Assembly: GCF_014306095.1 (NCBI RefSeq)
Contig: NZ_JACRWC010000079.1
Coordinates: forward strand, 1-14,716
DNA length: 14,716 nucleotides
Origin: Lentihominibacter faecis
GTDB taxonomy: Bacteria; Bacillota; Clostridia; Peptostreptococcales; Anaerovoracaceae
Direction of reading: 5' to 3'
How positions within the stretch are numbered: position 1 is the first letter of the stretch; every line of letters starts with the position of its first letter. Both the position numbers and the translations under genes were made by a program. This document shows, piece by piece, positions 14,703 through 14,716 of the stretch. A model generated the notes under the pieces. It was not told the DNA's origin. It saw only the letters and a program-made list of their open reading frames with translations, and did not search any database.

Positions 14703-14716
14703 GTGGGGCTGGCGCC

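Overview
The window looks like chromosomal DNA of an anaerobic, mid-GC Firmicute of class Clostridia (Eubacteriales). The evidence is the Shine-Dalgarno (SD) dominated starts, consensus sigma-A promoters, the EcfA1/EcfA2/EcfT group, a YdbC/PC4 protein, a SpoIIQ-like M23 protein and a CsbB/YfhO-type glycosylation pair. I cannot name the genus. No phage, insertion sequence, CRISPR array, rRNA or tRNA is visible.

Layout. (1) 1-898, minus: a NusG-domain-II protein followed by a Gx-transporter family membrane protein that runs off the left edge. (2) 926-5868, plus: a lipoprotein-like ApbE flavin transferase, a GT2 polyprenyl-phosphate glycosyltransferase carrying an in-frame 36-bp tandem repeat, and a 932-residue YfhO membrane protein, tightly coupled. 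These two groups diverge from a 27-bp gap holding one palindromic SD that serves both strands. (3) 5815-7206, minus: a MocR-type regulator that overlaps yfhO tail to tail. The terminator for the plus-strand operon lies inside its coding sequence, and its PLP-binding lysine position is serine. (4) 7358-11416, plus: aroD, ecfA1, ecfA2, ecfT and trmB with overlapping or very short junctions, closed by a bidirectional terminator. (5) 11552-12202, minus: a SpoIIQ-like M23 protein with a possible forespore-type promoter. (6) 12625-13863, plus: a class I aminotransferase with its own extended -10 promoter and terminator. (7) 14035-14613, plus: a YdbC/PC4 single-stranded DNA-binding protein with a long low-complexity tail ending in a cysteine cluster, behind a perfect consensus promoter.

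How the genes fit together. NusG-II, Gx and ApbE form a set that co-occurs with Rnf-type or flavin-based extracellular electron transfer; the electron carriers themselves are not in the window. The GT2/YfhO pair probably decorates a cell-surface polymer: GT2 loads a sugar on undecaprenyl phosphate and YfhO transfers it outside. The ECF module powers vitamin or metal uptake with S components encoded elsewhere, and shares a probable transcript with shikimate-pathway AroD and tRNA m7G methyltransferase TrmB. I see no single new system spanning the window. The most notable points are the lysine-less MocR regulator, the repeat insertion inside the glycosyltransferase, the shared palindromic SD, the antisense-embedded terminator and the unusual YdbC tail.
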